Shown piece by piece: positions 25,901-38,100 of a stretch of 64,000 nt of DNA (its first letter is position 1; the number at the start of each line of letters is the position of its first letter). Source of the stretch: Archangium violaceum Cb vi76. Its GTDB lineage: Bacteria > Myxococcota > Myxococcia > Myxococcales > Myxococcaceae. The notes under the pieces are model-generated. The model searched no databases, was not told the DNA's origin, and saw only the letters and a list, made by a program, of their open reading frames with translations. The stretch spans positions 49,635-113,634 of the forward strand of contig NZ_JPMI01000008.1 of assembly GCF_000733295.1 (NCBI RefSeq), written 5' to 3'. A program made the translations under genes and the position numbers.

Positions 25901-28900
25901 CAGCTCCTTCTCGCCCAGCGTCACGAGCGGGAAGCCGGACCGCGCTGACTCCACCGGCTCCCCCGCCGGCTCCAGGGCCTGTCCGGGCGCCGCACCCGCC
26001 ACCGCGGCGAGCCGGGCGATCGTCGGCTGGGAGAACAACTGCTTCGCGGTGAAGTGGACTCCCGCCTGCGCGGACCGGGAGATGAGCTGGATGGCGAGGA
26101 TGGAGTCTCCCCCCAGCTCGAAGAAGTCGTCGTGGATGCCCACCCGCTCGTGCCCGAGCACCTGGGCCCAGATCTCCGCCAGCGCGCGCTCCTCCGGCGT
26201 GCGAGGCGGCTCATGCGCGGTGGGCGTCTCCCGTGCCTGCTCCGGCGCGGGCAGGGCCTTGCGGTCCACCTTGCCACTCGTCGTGCGAGGCAGTGCCTTC
26301 AGCACCACGAAGGCCGCGGGCACCATGTACTCCGGGAGCCGCTCGCGCAACCGTTCGCGAAGCTCGCGCACCGGCGGCTCCGCACCCGCTGCGGGCACCA
26401 CGTAGGCCACCAGCCACGGCTCTCCCCCGGCCCGCTTGCGCAGCACCACCACCGCCTCGCCCACCGAGGGCTCCGCGCCCAGGGCCGCCTCTATCTCCCC
26501 CAGCTCGATGCGGAATCCACGCAGCTTCACCTGCTCGTCGGCCCGGCCGAAGAACTCGAGCTGCCCATCCGGCATCCACCGCACCACATCGCCCGTGCGG
26601 TACATGCGCGCACCGGACTCTCCCCGGAATGGATCCGGAAGGAAGCGCTCCGCCGTCAGCTCCGGCCTCCCGAGGTAGCCCCGCGTCACGCCCTCGCCTC
26701 CCACGTACAGCTCGCCCCGCACGCCCACCGGCACCGGGCGCAGGTCCGCGTCGAGCACGTAGGCACTCGCCCCCGCGAGCGGTCCTCCAATAGGCACCAC
26801 CGCCATGTCCGGCGAGCACCTCGTCAGGGTCGCGTAGATGGAGATCTCCGTCGGGCCGTACGCGTTGACGAAGAGCCGCCCCACGCCCCACCGCCTCGGC
26901 AGCCTCGGACCGCAGGCCTCGCCCGCCACCATCATCGACTCCAGGGCGGGCAGTGCCTCGACGGGCGTCGCCTCCAGCACGGACGGCGTGAGCACGGCGG
27001 ACGTCACCCGCTCCTCGCGCAGCACGCGCAGCAGATCCGCGCCCGGCATCAGCGCCTCGCGCGGAGCCATCACCAGCGCCGAGCCGTCGCTCAGCGCGCC
27101 GAAGATCTCGAAGACGGACACGTCGAAGCTCGCCGAGGCGAACTGCAACACCCGCTTGCCCGGCCCGATGGCCCACGCCCCTCGCGAGGCCCGCACGGTG
27201 TTGCTCGCGCCCCGGTGCTCCACCAGCACGCCCTTGGGCTTCCCCGTGGAGCCCGACGTATAGATGACGTAGGCGAGCTGCCCCGGGTGCACCTCCACCC
27301 CGGGAGACGTCCCCGGCGCGCGAGCGAGCGCCTCACGCTCCGCCTCCGCGTCGAGCAGCACCCGCCGCACATCCCGTCCCTCCAGCCACGCGGCCGTGCG
27401 CCGCGAAGCGATCACCCCGAACGCGCCGCTGTCCTCCAGCAGGGAGCGGAGCCGCGCCGAGGGCCAGGCCGGATCCACCGGCACGTAGGCCCCGCCCGCC
27501 TTGAGCACGCCCAGCATGGCGATGATGAGCTCCGGCGAGCGCTCCAGGCACAGCACCACCCGGGACTCCGCTCCCACTCCCATCCCTCGCAGATGGTGCG
27601 CGAGCTGATTGGCCCGAGCGTCCAGCTCCCCGTAGGTGAGCCGCTCCTTCCCGAAGACGATCGCCTCCGCCTCTGGAGCCTCCGCCGCCCGCGCCTCGAA
27701 GCGCCGGTGCAGCACCCCGGCGTCCACCGCGGGCACGCCCACCCCGCTCCACTCGTGCAACAGCCGGCGCCGCTCGGACTCGTCCACCAGGGACAGCTCG
27801 CCCAGCCGCTGAGCGGGCCGGGCCGCCATGGACTCGAGCACGTGGCGCAACTGCCCCAGCATCCGCTCCACATGCTCCGCGTCGAAGCGCGCGCGCTCAT
27901 ACGCGAGCTCCAACCGAAGCTCCCGCCCCGGCACCGCCACCAGCGTCAACGGGTGGTGGTCCTCCTCCACGGCGCGGACGTCGCGCACCTCCAGCGCGGG
28001 CAGCGACGCCGTGAGCGCCGCGTCCACCGGGTAGTTCTCGAAGACGAACAAGCTCTCGAAGAGCGGCGTGCCCTTGGGGACCTCGCTCCAGCGCTGCACC
28101 TTCACCAGCGGCGAGTGCTCGTGCTGACGCATCTCCAGCACCCACGCCTGGAGCCCCTTCAACCAGGTGACGAGTGGCTCGTCCGCGGGCAGGCGCACGC
28201 GCACCGGGAGCGTGTTGATGAAGAGGCCCACCATGCCCTCCACGCCGGAGAGCTCCGGTGGACGGCCGGACACGGTGGTGCCGAAGACGACATCCCTCGT
28301 TCCCCCGTGGTGCCCGAGCAACAACGCCCAGGCGCCCTGCACCACCGTGTTGAGCGTGAGCCCCTGCTGGCGCGCGAGCCCGTTCAACGCCTCGGTGGTG
28401 GAGGCGGACAGGAGCACCCGCCGCGCGGCACGGCCGGACACCGGCGCGCCCTCCTCCACCGGAAAGCCCCGCCCCAGCTCCGTGGGCGCGGAGAAGCCCG
28501 CGAGCGATCGGCGCCAGAAGCGCTCCGAGTCCTCCAGCCCGCGCTCCTGGATCCACTCGATGTAATCGCCATACGGCCTCGCCTGCTCCACGCGCGGCGT
28601 GAGTCCCCGGACGAGGCTTTCGTAGAGGACGAACACCTGCTTGATGAGGATCGGAACGGACCACCCGTCCAGCAGGATGTGGTGGTGGCTGAAGACGAAG
28701 CGGTACGCCGCGTCCCCGGTTTGCAGCAGGGACAGGCGGATCAGCGGCGGCGTGCCGAGCTCCACACCCCGGCGGCGATCCGCCTCCAGCCACGCCGTGA
28801 AGCGCGCCTCCTGCTCCGCCGCCGGAGCCCCTCGCCAGTCCTCCTGCTCGAGCGGCAGCTCCACCTCGTTGAGCACCACCTGGAGGGGCTCGTCGACGTC

Positions 28901-29107
28901 CTCCCAGACGATGGCCGTACGGAGGATGGAGAACGCCGCCACCACCCGCCGCCACGCCTCCGTGAAGGCCGGGAGATTCAGTGACCCGCGCAGCTCGCAG
29001 GAGAGCTGGTTGAAGTACAGGCCGGTGCCCTGCTCCTGGAGGACGTGGAAGAGAATCCCCTGCTGTAGCGGGGAGAGCGGATACAGGTTCTCGATGTTGT
29101 CGCTCAT
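16928..29107 (-). CDS. Four-module NRPS with terminal thioesterase
   Basis: This is the last protein (4059 residues) of the lipopeptide assembly line. Domains: C (HHILLDGWS near 142), A (470-960), PCP (LGGDS near 1000); C (SHLVLDGWS near 1224, first His of HHxxxDG replaced by Ser), A (1550-2050), PCP (LGGHS); C (HHIITDGWS near 2296) followed directly by PCP (near 2665) with no A domain; C (HHIVFDGWS), A (3190-3700), PCP (LGGQS) and a thioesterase (3805-4059) with GWSLGG, LLDSFAP and GDHHGVL. By eye the second A domain has a DTKDLGVVD-like specificity code, close to known Glu/Gln codes; the others are not assigned. Its ATG overlaps the preceding gene's stop (ATGA). Two A domains carry in-frame REP-like insertions. 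Confidence 0.93.
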   Translation of the reverse strand: MSDNIENLYPLSPLQQGILFHVLQEQGTGLYFNQLSCELRGSLNLPAFTEAWRRVVAAFSILRTAIVWEDVDEPLQVVLNEVELPLEQEDWRGAPAAEQEARFTAWLEADRRRGVELGTPPLIRLSLLQTGDAAYRFVFSHHHILLDGWSVPILIKQVFVLYESLVRGLTPRVEQARPYGDYIEWIQERGLEDSERFWRRSLAGFSAPTELGRGFPVEEGAPVSGRAARRVLLSASTTEALNGLARQQGLTLNTVVQGAWALLLGHHGGTRDVVFGTTVSGRPPELSGVEGMVGLFINTLPVRVRLPADEPLVTWLKGLQAWVLEMRQHEHSPLVKVQRWSEVPKGTPLFESLFVFENYPVDAALTASLPALEVRDVRAVEEDHHPLTLVAVPGRELRLELAYERARFDAEHVERMLGQLRHVLESMAARPAQRLGELSLVDESERRRLLHEWSGVGVPAVDAGVLHRRFEARAAEAPEAEAIVFGKERLTYGELDARANQLAHHLRGMGVGAESRVVLCLERSPELIIAMLGVLKAGGAYVPVDPAWPSARLRSLLEDSGAFGVIASRRTAAWLEGRDVRRVLLDAEAEREALARAPGTSPGVEVHPGQLAYVIYTSGSTGKPKGVLVEHRGASNTVRASRGAWAIGPGKRVLQFASASFDVSVFEIFGALSDGSALVMAPREALMPGADLLRVLREERVTSAVLTPSVLEATPVEALPALESMMVAGEACGPRLPRRWGVGRLFVNAYGPTEISIYATLTRCSPDMAVVPIGGPLAGASAYVLDADLRPVPVGVRGELYVGGEGVTRGYLGRPELTAERFLPDPFRGESGARMYRTGDVVRWMPDGQLEFFGRADEQVKLRGFRIELGEIEAALGAEPSVGEAVVVLRKRAGGEPWLVAYVVPAAGAEPPVRELRERLRERLPEYMVPAAFVVLKALPRTTSGKVDRKALPAPEQARETPTAHEPPRTPEERALAEIWAQVLGHERVGIHDDFFELGGDSILAIQLISRSAQAGVHFTAKQLFSQPTIARLAAVAGAAPGQALEPAGEPVESARSGFPLVTLGEKELEAVLERVARGDEWRRRSIEDLYPLSPLQKGLLFHVLHAESADMYLNQVSWELEGPLDVTAVARAWQETVARHTSLRTAFLWEGLEEPLQVVMRDVQLPIRSEDWREVPPSEFEARFAEWIASDRRQGFELERAPLLRLALLRVGERAWRLVLSYSHLVLDGWSMPLMLREVFARYGALLNGNARVWPEAPAYRDFIAWLRRQELGTAREFWRESLAGFTSPTQVGVDRGPVPGGVPVRRERRARLTDGQLGALQELARRQKVTLSTCLLGAWALLLRHHGGEDDVVFGNTVSGRPATLPGVEETIGMFINTLPVRARVSRGKPVGEWLRELQGWLLEMRQHDYSPLVEVRRWSEVPHGTPLFETLVVVENLQVGGSLEGELGNGTGLEMRDLRSFELDSFPLALIVDPHQGLGLHLFHDERRIDGEDAQRLLEHFQRLLVGLAESAERLVEELSPLSEEERQRVLREWNATAVAREAGAGLAALLEAQVARTPEVPAVVMGPAWLTFRELDARANQVAHRLRRMGVGPDVRVGLCVERSLELVVGLWGILKAGGAYVPLDPGYPIERLRYMLEDSGAGVVVTAGEAAGGLVGPGQRLLRLDAEAESLRGEAETPVLGGAGPEHLAYAIYTSGSTGRPKAVMVRQGAVANLVEALHGAVYAGLEPGRRVSVNGSVSFDTSVKQLFQVLRGHTLDVTPEHVRFDGAELRDYLERQRVEVLDCTPSQLQLLVEMGWLEEAARPVTVLVGGEAISETLWRRLGASRAVKAFNVYGPTECTVDATVCPITLEQARPVLGKPIENVRLYVLDRHGRPVGVGVAGELYIGGAGLARGYLGRPDATAERFVPDAFSGDPGARLYRTGDRARWLADGSVEFLGRVDFQVKLRGHRIELGEVEAALREQPEVREAVAVVREYGPGDQRLVAYVVPISPRPPGEGRGEGATGPGLDLTELRARLRQRLPEPMVPAAIVELSAFPLTPSGKVDRKALPLPGATGGSKDFIPPRTDTEQRLAELWKRTLGVERVGVTDSFFELGGHSLLATQLVSRVRSAFEVELPLRAVFEQPTLEGMSRAVERAPRLATGASAPPPFVARSGTEQTLLSFAQQRLWFLDRLQPGSAAYNIPYAVRLTGELDLQALERGMESILQRHEVLRTVFGEDDGKPVARIAERMPVPLEQEDLSLLPEPEREAEIHRYAKRDARTSFVLAEGPLLRTTLLRLSESEHVLLLTMHHIITDGWSTGIFVKELAALYGAFARGEPDPLGRLPLQYADYAAWQREWLKGEVLEAQLAYWRKKLAGSAPVLNLPLDRPRPEVPEFRAGMRVFSLPRERVDALRELGRKEGSSLFMVLLAGFQAQLGHWSGQEDIVVGTPVAGRTRAEVEGLIGFFVNTLVLRTQVGGAPTFRELLARVREGSLEAYAHQDVPFEKLVEELRPVRDPRYTPLFQVMFSLQNVPRARLELPGLTLTGIETGTGGSKFDLSLSLEEREDGLRGVFSYNARLFDEGTVARWSAELETLLGAVASEPDQPLPRLLGGMSVPPARPVLPPERPRKREYVEPEGPVARPLAQLWRELLRVERVGLHDDFFELGGHSLLATQLVSRVRKTFGVELPLRALFDAPRLGALAERLEAARKTHGTVTPSAPVRRTPDERPVLSFAQQRLWFLEQLQPGSNAYNIPYALRLEGVLDTVALERALGEVVRRHEILQASIESHGGEPVLRPSGPVRLPLSPMDLSGLDEGARDEAVERLASEESRRPFELSRGPLLRATLLRLGEREHVLLLTVHHIVFDGWSASILFRELSALYDAFSRGAPSPLPELPLQYADHARWQREWLKGEVLETQLAYWRRQLAGSPSLLSLPLDKPRTSARTRRAGKVPVVLSREQGDALEELARQEGSSLFMVLLAGFQALLGRWSGQDDIVVGTPVAGRTRAEVEGLIGLFVNTLVLRTDVSGAPTFRELLARVREVALGAYAHQDVPFEKLVDELRPERELKHSPLFQVMLVLQNTPDREVSLRELKLSPVEKEGPAAKLELLLSFTRTPEGLRGVFSYDTSLFEPETITRLARHLEMLLSAVAEAPERRVEEVELLAGEERTRVLEQWSQGPRVEGGAEGLGRLLELQAARTPEAMALEGSGQRLSYRELEARANQLGRRLRREGVGPEVRVGVLLEKSVEAVVAFWGVQKAGGVYVPLEAVLPAERLEWMARDAGVRAVVTRRGLEGRCRPPEGVPVVVLEELSGEDAGPLESGVRVGNAAYVLYTSGSTGRPKGVEVTHEGACDLVRGKARAFGVGAESRVMQFSSLGFDVSLWDYLLALAVGGTLYVPSGGKVPLGEELRRELVEGAVSVLALPPSVLALLPDEGLEHLRVVMVAGEACPAELVARWGRGRRFVNGYGPTEVSVLATWEECEPGEARPPIGRPLANTRTYVLDGAMRPVPPGVAGELYLGGPGLARGYVGRPELTAERFVPNPFGREPGERLYRTGDRVRWRADGRLDFLGRVDAQVKVNGVRVEPGEVEAVLRERAGVKQAHVRAWKSPSGESRLVAYVVPTSVVPTSPTVPISPRPPGEGRGEGAGSPGLNLEAVRTWLKQRLPEYMVPSAFVVLEELPLTSSGKVDGRALPAPGESRQGSRSSVPPRDELERQLANVWEEVLGVTSVGVTDSFFELGGQSLLAVRLVARLRERLGHTVPLAALFEGPTIEELAARLRAGTLASVQGNRVTLQPEGMGTPVFWVHPVGGNVLCYAELARHLGTGRPFHALQATGLDGSEAPLTTVEDMARRYVEQVRAIQPEGPYLLGGWSLGGTVAYEMARELRRQGQEVALLVLLDSFAPSGQPRPTPEPDSATLLAGFAADLARSTGREPSLGPESLTGLSPEDQLRTLWTHVRETGLLPPGTGQEELRVLLEVARANLRAVAGYDPEPYEGRMLLLRARDARRGAGVDASHGWGRLAASGLTVEDVPGDHHGVLRAPHVHELAERLTRWLAEAEPESGHGERGTG
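18207..18240. repeat. REP-like element inside the last NRPS A domain
   Basis: CCCTCACCCCGTCCCTCTCCC followed by a short loop and GGGCGAGGGG lies within the coding sequence of the fourth module. On the coding strand it reads in frame as [12 protein letters not shown], in the linker between the A8 and A10 parts of the adenylation domain. The domain is otherwise intact, so the insertion seems tolerated. Confidence 0.8.
21105..22640 (-). other. A-less C-PCP module of the NRPS
   Basis: A complete condensation domain ([15 protein letters not shown] start, HHIITDGWS active site) is followed after a short Pro/Arg linker by a carrier protein ([11 protein letters not shown]). Nothing of an adenylation domain remains between them: no TSGSTG, YGPTE or YRTGD motif is found. 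The carrier must be loaded by another A domain, or the module is passed over. Confidence 0.8.
23088..23121. repeat. REP-like element inside the second NRPS A domain
   Basis: A second copy, CCCTCACCCCGTCCCTCTCCC with GGGCGAGGGG, lies in frame in module 2 and also reads [12 protein letters not shown]. It occupies the same linker, just after the LVAYVVP motif, as the copy at 18207. The only differences are in the loop and flanks. Confidence 0.8.
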
Positions 29108-32100
29108 TTGTTCTTCTTGCCGAACCGGGCGGAGAGCTTGTCGAGCTGGGACTGCTTCACCTTGGCCATCGGGAAGTCGGAGGGCGTGTGGCCTCCGGCC
29201 TCGGGGGACTGGCAGTGCGCGATCAGCTCGCGCAGCCGCTCCAGGAAGTCCGCCGCGAGCTTCTCGACGGTCTCCCGGCGGTGAATCGACTCCCCATACG
29301 TCCACGTCATCTGGAGGCAGCCGCCCACCACGGCGCCCATCACGTCGAGCAGGTACGGCCTGCGGGTCCGGGGCCCTCGCTGCGGTCCCATGCCCTCGGG
29401 CGCGAGCGAGAGCATCCCACTCCCGTTCAGCGCCCCATCCACCTGTCCGAGGTAGTTGAAGCTCAGCTCGGCCCGGGGCAGCCCCACCAGCCCGGCGTCC
29501 TCGGACAGGTGGCGCAGCAGCCCGTAGCCCATGCCCTTGGAGGGTACGGCTCGGAGCGATTCCTTCACGTCCCGCAGCACCTCACCGGGGCTCGCCGCCT
29601 CCCGCGCCTCCAGCAGCGCCGGGAAGAACGTGGTGAACCAGCCCACCGTGCGAGAGACGTCCAGGCCCGCGAGCAGCTCCTCGCGCCCGTGGCCCTCCAC
29701 GTCCACCAGCACCAGCGGGTTGTTGGACCATCGCCCCACCGTCCTCGCCAGCGCCGTGAGGAGCGCGTCGTTGATCTGCGTGTGGTACGCGCGCGGCACG
29801 TCCTGCAGCAGCGCGCGGGTCTCCTCGGCGGTGAGGCTCACGCTCACGTTGCGCGCCGAGCCCTCCAGGTTCTCCCCTCCCGGCGAGTCCACCGGCAGCC
29901 GCGTGACACGCGCCCAGGGACGCGCCATCCACCAGGAGCGCTCGGCGTCCAGCTTGCCCGAGCGGGCGTGCTCGGAGAGGCCGCTGGCCCAGGCCTGGAA
30001 GGAGGTGGTCTTCGGAGGCAGGGCCACCGGAGCGCCCGCCGCGAGCCGCTGGTACGCCACCAGCAGGTCCTCCAGGAGGATGCGCCACGAGACGCCGTCC
30101 ACCACCAGGTGGTGCAGCACGAGCAGCAACCGCCCGGACTGTCCCGCCCCGAGGTCGAACAGCACGGCACGGAGCAGCGGTCCCTCCTCCAATCGGAGCG
30201 AGCCCTGCGCCTCCGTGGCCCGCCGCTCCAGCTCCGCGGTCCGCGTCTCGGGAGCCACGCCCGACAGGTCCACGCGATCCAGCCGCACGGACTCATCCGG
30301 GGGAGCGCTCACCTGCCGCCATCCCGCCTCCGTGCGAGCGAAGCGCAGCCGCAGCGCGTCGTGGTGCTCCACCACGTGTCCCAGCGCGCGCTCCAGCACC
30401 GCCGCGTCCAGGGCCGTACGCACCTCCAGGAAGAGCGACATGTTCCAGTGGTGGGGCTCCGCCGGAGACTGAGCGAAGAACCAGCGCTGGATGGGGCTCA
30501 GCGCCACCGGGCCCGTCACCGGCCCCTGCTCGGCCTGCACGGCGAGCCGCGTGTTCGCCACCGCCGCGAGCCGGGCCACCGTGGGGTTCTGGAACACCTG
30601 GCGCGGCGACAGCTCGATGCCCGCCCGGCCCGCCCGCGTGACGATCTGGATGCTGAGAATGGAGTCCCCGCCCAGCTCGAAGAAGTTGTCGTCCACGCCC
30701 ACGCGCTCCACGCCGAGCACCTCGCACCAGAGGCGCACGAGCTGCGTCTCCAGCTCGTTGCGCGGTGCCACGTACGCGGCGCTCCGCACGGCCGTCTGGA
30801 GCTCCGGGGCCGGCAGGGCAGCCACATCCACCTTGCCATTGCGTGTGCGCGGCAGGGCTTCCCGCTCCACGAACGCGGACGGCACCATGTACTCGGGGAG
30901 CCGCTCGCGCAGGAAGGCACGCAGCGCGTCCGGAGTGGGCCCGGGGCGCTGGTGCGGCACCACGTAGCCGACGAGCCGTCTGCCGCCCCGTCCGTCCTCG
31001 CGCGCGGCCACCGCCACCTCGCGCAGTCCGGCGTGGGCGGCGAGCACCGCTTCCACCTCGCCCGTCTCGATGCGGAAGCCCCGCACCTTCACCTGTCCGT
31101 CCTGACGGCCGAGGAACTCGAGCACCCCGTCCTTCCGCCAACGAACGCGATCGCCCGTGCGGTACAGCCGCGCGCCGGGGCTCGTGTCGAACGGATCCGC
31201 CACGAAGCGCTCGGAGGTGAGCTCGGGCCGGTTGAGATAGCCGCGCGCCACGCCCGCGCCTCCCACGTACAGCTCGCCCGGCACACCCACGGGCACGGGC
31301 TGGAGACGCTCGCCGAGCACGTACACCCGTGCTCCAGGAATGGCCCGGCCGATGGGCACGGAGCCCGGGTCCGTGGGATCCACCTTGTGCACGGTGCTCC
31401 AGATGGTGGCCTCGGTGGGGCCGTACTCGTTGAAGAGGGCCGTATCGGGCAGCGCCTCGTGGTGGGCGCGGACCAGCTCGCGCGGGAGGGCCTCACCGCC
31501 GACACTCACGGCCCGCAGGCTGGAGAGCCCACCGGCCGGAGCCGCCGCGAGGATCTGCGCGTACAGCACCGGCACGCCAATGAGGTGCGTGACCCCGTGC
31601 CGGGCAAGAGACGCGGCCAGCTCCCTCGGATCATCCATCACGCCGGAGTCCGGGAAGCGCAGCGTGCCTCCGTGGAGCAGCGTCCAGAACAGGCCCGCGA
31701 GCGAGGCATCGAAGGTGAACGGCGACAGCGGGACACAGACGCCCGGAGTCCCGTACACCTCGAAGCGGGCCTGTGTGGCATGCGCGAGCTGGCGGTGCTC
31801 CACCACCACGCCCTTGGGCCTGCCCGTGGAGCCGGAGGTGAAGAGCACATAGGCCGCGTGATGGAGCTCGGGACGCGACGTGGGAGGCGCGGAGGGCTCG
31901 GACGCCGCGGACTCCACGGCGAGCACGGTCCTTCCCTCTCCCGAGAACCGGCCCGTCATGGCCTCGCGCGTGAGCACCACACGCGCCCCCGCGTCCTCGA
32001 GCACGAGCCGCAAGCGCTCTGGCGGGCTGGAGATATCCAGCGGGAGCCAGGCGCCTCCCGCCGCGAGCGTCCCCAGGATGGAGGACACGACGTCCGTTGG

Positions 32101-35100
32101 GCGCTCCATCCCGAGGGCCACCACATGCTCGGTGCCCACGCCCTGCCTCCGCAGCAGCGAGGCGATGCGCCAGGCCCGCGTGGCCAGCTCGCGATACGAG
32201 AGCACTTCTCCGGCATCGGCCACGGCGGGCGCGTCCGGTGTCCGGGCCACCTGGGCCTCGAACAGCTCGAGCACGGTGGCGGAGGACGCGGGCACGTGAG
32301 GCGGATTCCACTCCACCAGGAGTTGACGGCGCTCCGCCTCGGACAGGAGCGTCAGCGCGGAGAGCCGCTGCTCCGGAGCCGTGGCGATGCCCTCGAGCAG
32401 CCGCACGAAGTGGCCGCCCAGGCGGGTGATGCTCTCGGCGTCGAAGAGATCGGTGTTGTACTCGAGGGCGGCCCACAGCCCGTTCGCCGTCTCGCGCAGT
32501 TCCATGGCGAGGTCCAGTTTGGCGGCGCCCGCGTGCACGTCCATGGCGCTCAGAGTGAGGCCCGCGAGCTTCACCGTGGGCATGGGCGTGTTGTGGAGCA
32601 CCAGCAGCGTCTGGAAGATGGGCGAGTGGCCCAGGTCACGCGAGACGTGCAGGGCGTCGACCAGCTTCTCGAAGGGGGCCTCCTGGTGGGCGAAGGCCTC
32701 CAGCGAGGTGCGGCGGACGCGGCCGAGCAGCTCCAGGAAGGACGGATCCCCGGAGAGGTCGGCGCGCAGCGGCAGCGAGTTGATGAAGCAGCCCACGAGG
32801 GGCTCCAGCTCGGGACGGGTGCGGCCCGCCACGGCGGTGCCCACCGCGAAGTCCTCCTGGCCGCTGTAGCGGGACAGGAGCAACTGGTAGGCGGCCATGA
32901 GCACCATGAAGGGCGTGGCCCCCTCGCGCTTCGCGAGCGCCCCGAGGGAATCGGCCACGCTCCGGGGCACGGTGAAGCGGTGCTGCGCGCCCCGGTAGGA
33001 CTGCACCGCGGGCCGGGGTTTATCGGTGGAGAGCCGCAGCACCGGGACGTCGGCCAGCGTCTGCTTCCACCAGGACAGCTCCTTCTCCAGCGCGGGGCCA
33101 CGCAACCACTGGAGCTGCCACGCCGCGTAATCCGCGTACTGCACGGACAGCTCCGGCAGCGGCGACGCGGCTCCCGAGACGAACGCGGCGTACAGGACCG
33201 CCAGTTCCTTCATCATCACGCCCGCGGACCAGCCGTCGGAGATGATGTGGTGCGGGGTGACGAGCAGCACGTGCTCCGTGTCCTGGACGCGCAGCAGCGC
33301 CGCGCGGAGCAGCGGACCCGCGGAGAGATCGAACGGCTTCCGGGCCTCGTCCCGGGCCCACCGGGCGATCGCCGCGTCACGGTCTCCCTCGGCTTCCAGC
33401 GGCACCACCGGCACGGGCACGGACAGGCTCTCGGCGATGCGCTGCACGGGGCCGGAGTCCTCGAGGGCGAAGGTGGTCCGGAGCGCCTCGTGGCGGCGAA
33501 CGACCTCGTTGAGGGCACGCTCCAGCGCGGCGGCATCCAGGGGCCCGCTCATGCGCAGCGCGGACGGGTTGTTGTAGGCGAGGTTCCCCGGCTCGAGCTG
33601 ATCCAGGTACCACAGCCGCTGCTGCGAGAAGCTGAGGGGCAGCGGCTGGTCGCGCGGCACGCGGACGATGGCGGGAGGGCCCTCGGGACGCGGAGCCACT
33701 TCCGGGCGAGGAGTCCGCGCGGGCACGGGCGCGGGCACCGTCACCGGGCGACGGGCCTTCGGAGCTCCCATCGGAAGGAGCTCCACGGACCCATCGGCGA
33801 GGAGCCGGGCACGCCGGCCCGAGGTGAGCAGCTTCGCCCCCGGCTCGGAGGGATGGGGCACGAGCCGGTGGCGCGTGGCCTCCGGGGCCAGCCAGAAGCC
33901 TCGGGGCACGGCTCCGCCCCCGATGGCGAGCTCACCGGCCACCCCCACGGGCACGGGCATTCCCCGCGAGTCGAGCACATGGAGCCGCACATGGGCGGGA
34001 GGCACCGGCAGGATCTCCGGCCCCTCCTGTCGCGACGTCCGCACGGGCAGCCACGTCCCGGGTCCGAGCGCTCCCTCGCGGCGCACCACCTCCACGCCCG
34101 CCGCGCGAGCGAGCGACGCGGCCAGTTCGGGCGCCACCCCCTCGACGAAGAGCCGGCGCACGGGGCGGAGCGCCTCGGCGGCTCCGGGCAGCTCCGACAG
34201 CGCACGGGCCAGGGCCGGGGTGCAGTGCACATGGGTGACCCCCGCCTCACGGACGAGCGCGAGCAACGCCTCCGCCTCCGCGCCGCTCTCGTGCAACACG
34301 GTGGGCGAGCTCCCCGTCTCCTCGGGCTGTGAGCGCCGCCGCAGGAGGTCCAGGTGGTGGAGGCTGTCCAGCGTCGCCTCGGTGCCGGTGCCGAAGTCCA
34401 CCAGACAGGCCACCTCGTCGATGTCCAACCGCCGCACGCGCTCGACGATGGACGCGCTCGAGTCGGGCGTCCCGAAGAAGCCACCGTCCTCCATGTAGCG
34501 CTCGAGGCCATGCTCCAGCAGCGCCTCCATGTCCCGGGGCGTCAGGGTGCGCGGATCCACTTTCAGGCCCTGGCTGGCGATGAAGCCACTGAGGATGTCC
34601 ACCGAGCTGCGGAAGTACCGGAGCAACGGCTCGCGCACGGCGCGGCGCGCCTCGGAGGCATCCGACCCGAGGAACGCGTGCAGCATCAGGCTCACGTGGC
34701 CACGGCCGGGGCCATGACCATGCTGCCGCCACGTCTCGCGGTAGAGCGCGACCTTCTCGGCCAGGGAGTCGAGCTGCTGGCCCATCAGGTTGGTGAGGAC
34801 GTTGGCGCCCATCTCGCCCGCGAGCCGGAACGTGTCCGGGCTGCCCGCGGCCGTCAGCCAGAAAGGCAGCTCGGCCTGCACGGGGCGTGGGCGGAGGGCG
34901 AGCTCCACCTCCTTCCCCTCACCGTTGCGGCGGCGCACCGTGCCACCGCGCCACAGATGCCGCACCGTCTCGATACCGCGCAGCATGATCTCCTTGCGGC
35001 GCGCGTAGTGGTCGGGGGCGAAGACGAAGTCGTTGGCGTTCCACCCCGAGGCGAACGACACCCCCGCCCGGCCACCGGAGAGGTTGTCGATCATCGACCA

Positions 35101-38100
35101 CTCCTCGGCGACCTGGATGGGATCGTGCAGCGGAAGCACCACGCTGCCCGCGCGGATGCCGAGCCGCTCGGTGAGGGTGGCGAGGCCCGCGCCGGTGATG
35201 GCGGGGCTCGGATAGAGGCCGCCGAAGGAGTGGAAGTGGCGCTCGGGCGTCCAGATGGCGGAGAAGCCGTGGGTATCGGCGAAGCGCGCTCCGTCCAACA
35301 GGAGCTGGTACTTGCGCCGGCCGAGCCCGTCCTCGTCATTGGCGAAGTACGAGAGGCTGAAGTCCAGGGGACGCCGGGCCTTGGCGCCCTGCCCCATCGG
35401 GACGAAGCGCGCGCGTCCGGGCTCGGGGGCCAGCACGACACGCAGGCCCCGCGTCAGCGCCCACAGCACCTCCAGCCCGCCGCCGTGCACACCGGGCTCC
35501 TCGGCCCAGAGCCACGCGCCTCCCGGAGCCGCTCCGTAGCCCTCGTCGAGCGCGCGGAACAGGTGGCTCACGGTGCGGTGCGTGTGGATGGCCTGGAGCG
35601 GAGCACCTCCTCCGGAGGCCAGCGGCTCGAGGCACACCATGGCCTCGGCATCCGGCGAGCCGTGGCGCTCCAACCGGCCCGTGGGCTCGCCCTCGGGCAA
35701 AGCATCCACGCGCAGCACTCGCGATTCGTCGAAGGCCACGCTCGTCCGCAGCCGCGAGTGCGTGAGCAGCAGGGGCGGCGGAGTCCCCTCGGGCGAGAGC
35801 GAGGCCAGTTCCCGGAGCCGTGCGGGCGGCAGGAGCACCCAGGCCCCACCGGCCTCCAGCACGGCCCAGAGGGCCACGAGCCGCTCGGGCGAAGGCTCCA
35901 GGCACACGGCCACGAGCCGCTCGGGGCCCACGCCCTTCCCCACCAACCATCCGGCGAGGTACCGGGCCCGCTCCCGCAGCTCACGCCACGACACGCGGCG
36001 CTCCCCCGCGGTGATGACGAGCGCCTCCGGGTCTCGCGAGGCCTGGGCCTCCAACAAGGCCGGCACCGGAGTGCTCTCGGCGCGCGGAGCGGCCGTGAAG
36101 ACGATGAGCTCACGCCGCTCGGCCTCGGACAGCAGGGGCAGCGCGGAGAGGCGCGAACCAGGCTCCGCGACGGCCGCCTCGATGAGCGTGGCCAGGTGGC
36201 GCAGCATGCGCTCCGCGGTGGACGGGTCGAACAGCTCGGCGGAGAACTCCAGGTTGCCCTCGAAGCCGTGCTCGTCCTCACCCATGTAGAGGGTGAAGGG
36301 AGAGAGCGTGGCGCCGAACTCGGCGGGCGCGTCCGGCACCTGCACGAGCCGCATGCTCAGTCCCGGCATCTCCAACTGGGACTCGAAGCGCGCATGGAGG
36401 ACGAAGACGGCGTCGCACAGCCAGGAGCGGTTCGTGTCCCGGGCGGGCTCCAGCTCGCGCACGAGGTGCTCGTAGGGCACGTCCGGGTTCGCGTAGGCGC
36501 CGAGCGTCGTGTCCCGTACGCGGGCCAGCAGCTCGAGGAACGTCGGATCTCCCGAGAGGTCCGTGCGCAGTGGGACGGAGTGGGCCACGTAGCCGATGAG
36601 CTGCTCCAGCTCGCCCCGGGAGCGGTTGGCGATGGGCGTGCCCACGACGATGTCTTCCTGGCTGGCGTAGCGGGCCAGCAGCGCCTTGAAGGCCGCCAGG
36701 AGGATCATGAAGTCGGTGACGCCCTCGCGCTGGCCGAGCGCGTGGATGGCATCGGTGGTCCGGCGCGAGAGCCGGAGGGGCCTGCGCATGCCGAGCAGCT
36801 TGTGAGCGGACTCGCGCGGCCGGTCCGAGGGAAGAACGAGCGTGGGGGGCGGATCCGCCATGCGCTCGCGCCAGTAGGACTCCTGGGCGGAGAAGGCGCC
36901 GGACTCGAGCGCGCGCCGCTGCCACGCCGCGAAGTCCATGTACTGCACGCTCAGGGCCGGGAGCGGCGAGGGCCCGCCCTGGAGGAACGCCGCGTAGAGC
37001 ACGGCCAGCTCACGGGCCACGGCCACCAGGGACAGGGTGTCCGAGACGACGTGGTGCAGGGTGACGAGCAGCAGGTGCACGTCCGTGTCGATGCGCAGGA
37101 CGCTCGAGCGGATGACGGGGTCCCGGTCCAGCGAGAAGGGCCGCAGCGCCTCCTCGCGGGCGAGCCGCAGCGCCTCGGCCTCGCGCTCCTCGCGGGAGCC
37201 CTCCAGTACGGTGACGGGGAGTGACGGCTTCAGCTCGGGGAGGACGCGGAGCACGGTGCGCCCGTCCACGGTGGCATAGGTGGTGCGGAGGGCCTCATGG
37301 CGGCGGATGACCTCCCCGAGACTCCGCTCCAGCACGGCCATGTCCAGCGAGCCCGTGAGCCGGAGGGCCATGGGCATGTAGAGCGCCGGGTTGCCGGGCA
37401 CGTAGCGCTCCAGCTCACACACCCGCTCCTGCACGAAGGACAGCGGCAGGACCCCCTCGCGCGGAATGGGAGCGAGCGGCGGAAGCGCGGCGTTGCCAGC
37501 TCCGCTCCCCTGCTCCTTCAGACGGGCCTCGATGCGCGCGGCGACGCCCGCAACGGTGGGGGCCTCGAAGAGATCGCTGAGCGGGAGCTGCACGGGGAAC
37601 GTCTCGCGCAGGCGCGTGAGCATCTGCGCCGCCATGAGCGAGTTACCGCCCAGCTCCAGGAAGTTGTCGTGGATGCCGCAGTCCGGGATGCCGAGCCGCT
37701 CGCGCCAGATCTCCATCACCTGGCGCTCGATCTCGTTGCGCGGACCCTCGGTGCCCCCGGCCCTCACGGTGCTCGGAGCCGGGCTCGAAGGCGCCAGGGG
37801 CTTCGGAACGGGCGCGGCCACCGGAACGGGAGTGGGCACCTGCTGCCGGGGCGTCTCCTGCTCCAGCCACCGGGACTCGAGCACGAAGCGCTGGCGCTCG
37901 AACGGATACGTGGGCAGCGGAACGCGCCGGCGCTCCTCATGCGCGTAGAACCTGTCCCACCGAAGCGCCAGCCCGGCCTGCCACAGCGCTCCGAGCGCTT
38001 CCAGGAGCGCACCATGCTCGGACGCGGACACACCGGCCCGAGGCAGCGACGGGACGGCCAGGGCGCCCTGCTCGCCGCGCAGGCGAAGGCGGGCCAGCGA

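Noticed and set aside
29108..29305. 66-codon N-terminal extension of the last NRPS gene
   Set aside because: It runs inside the end of the preceding gene in another frame and has shadow-like composition; the ATG at 29107 in the ATGA overlap starts a normal C domain.
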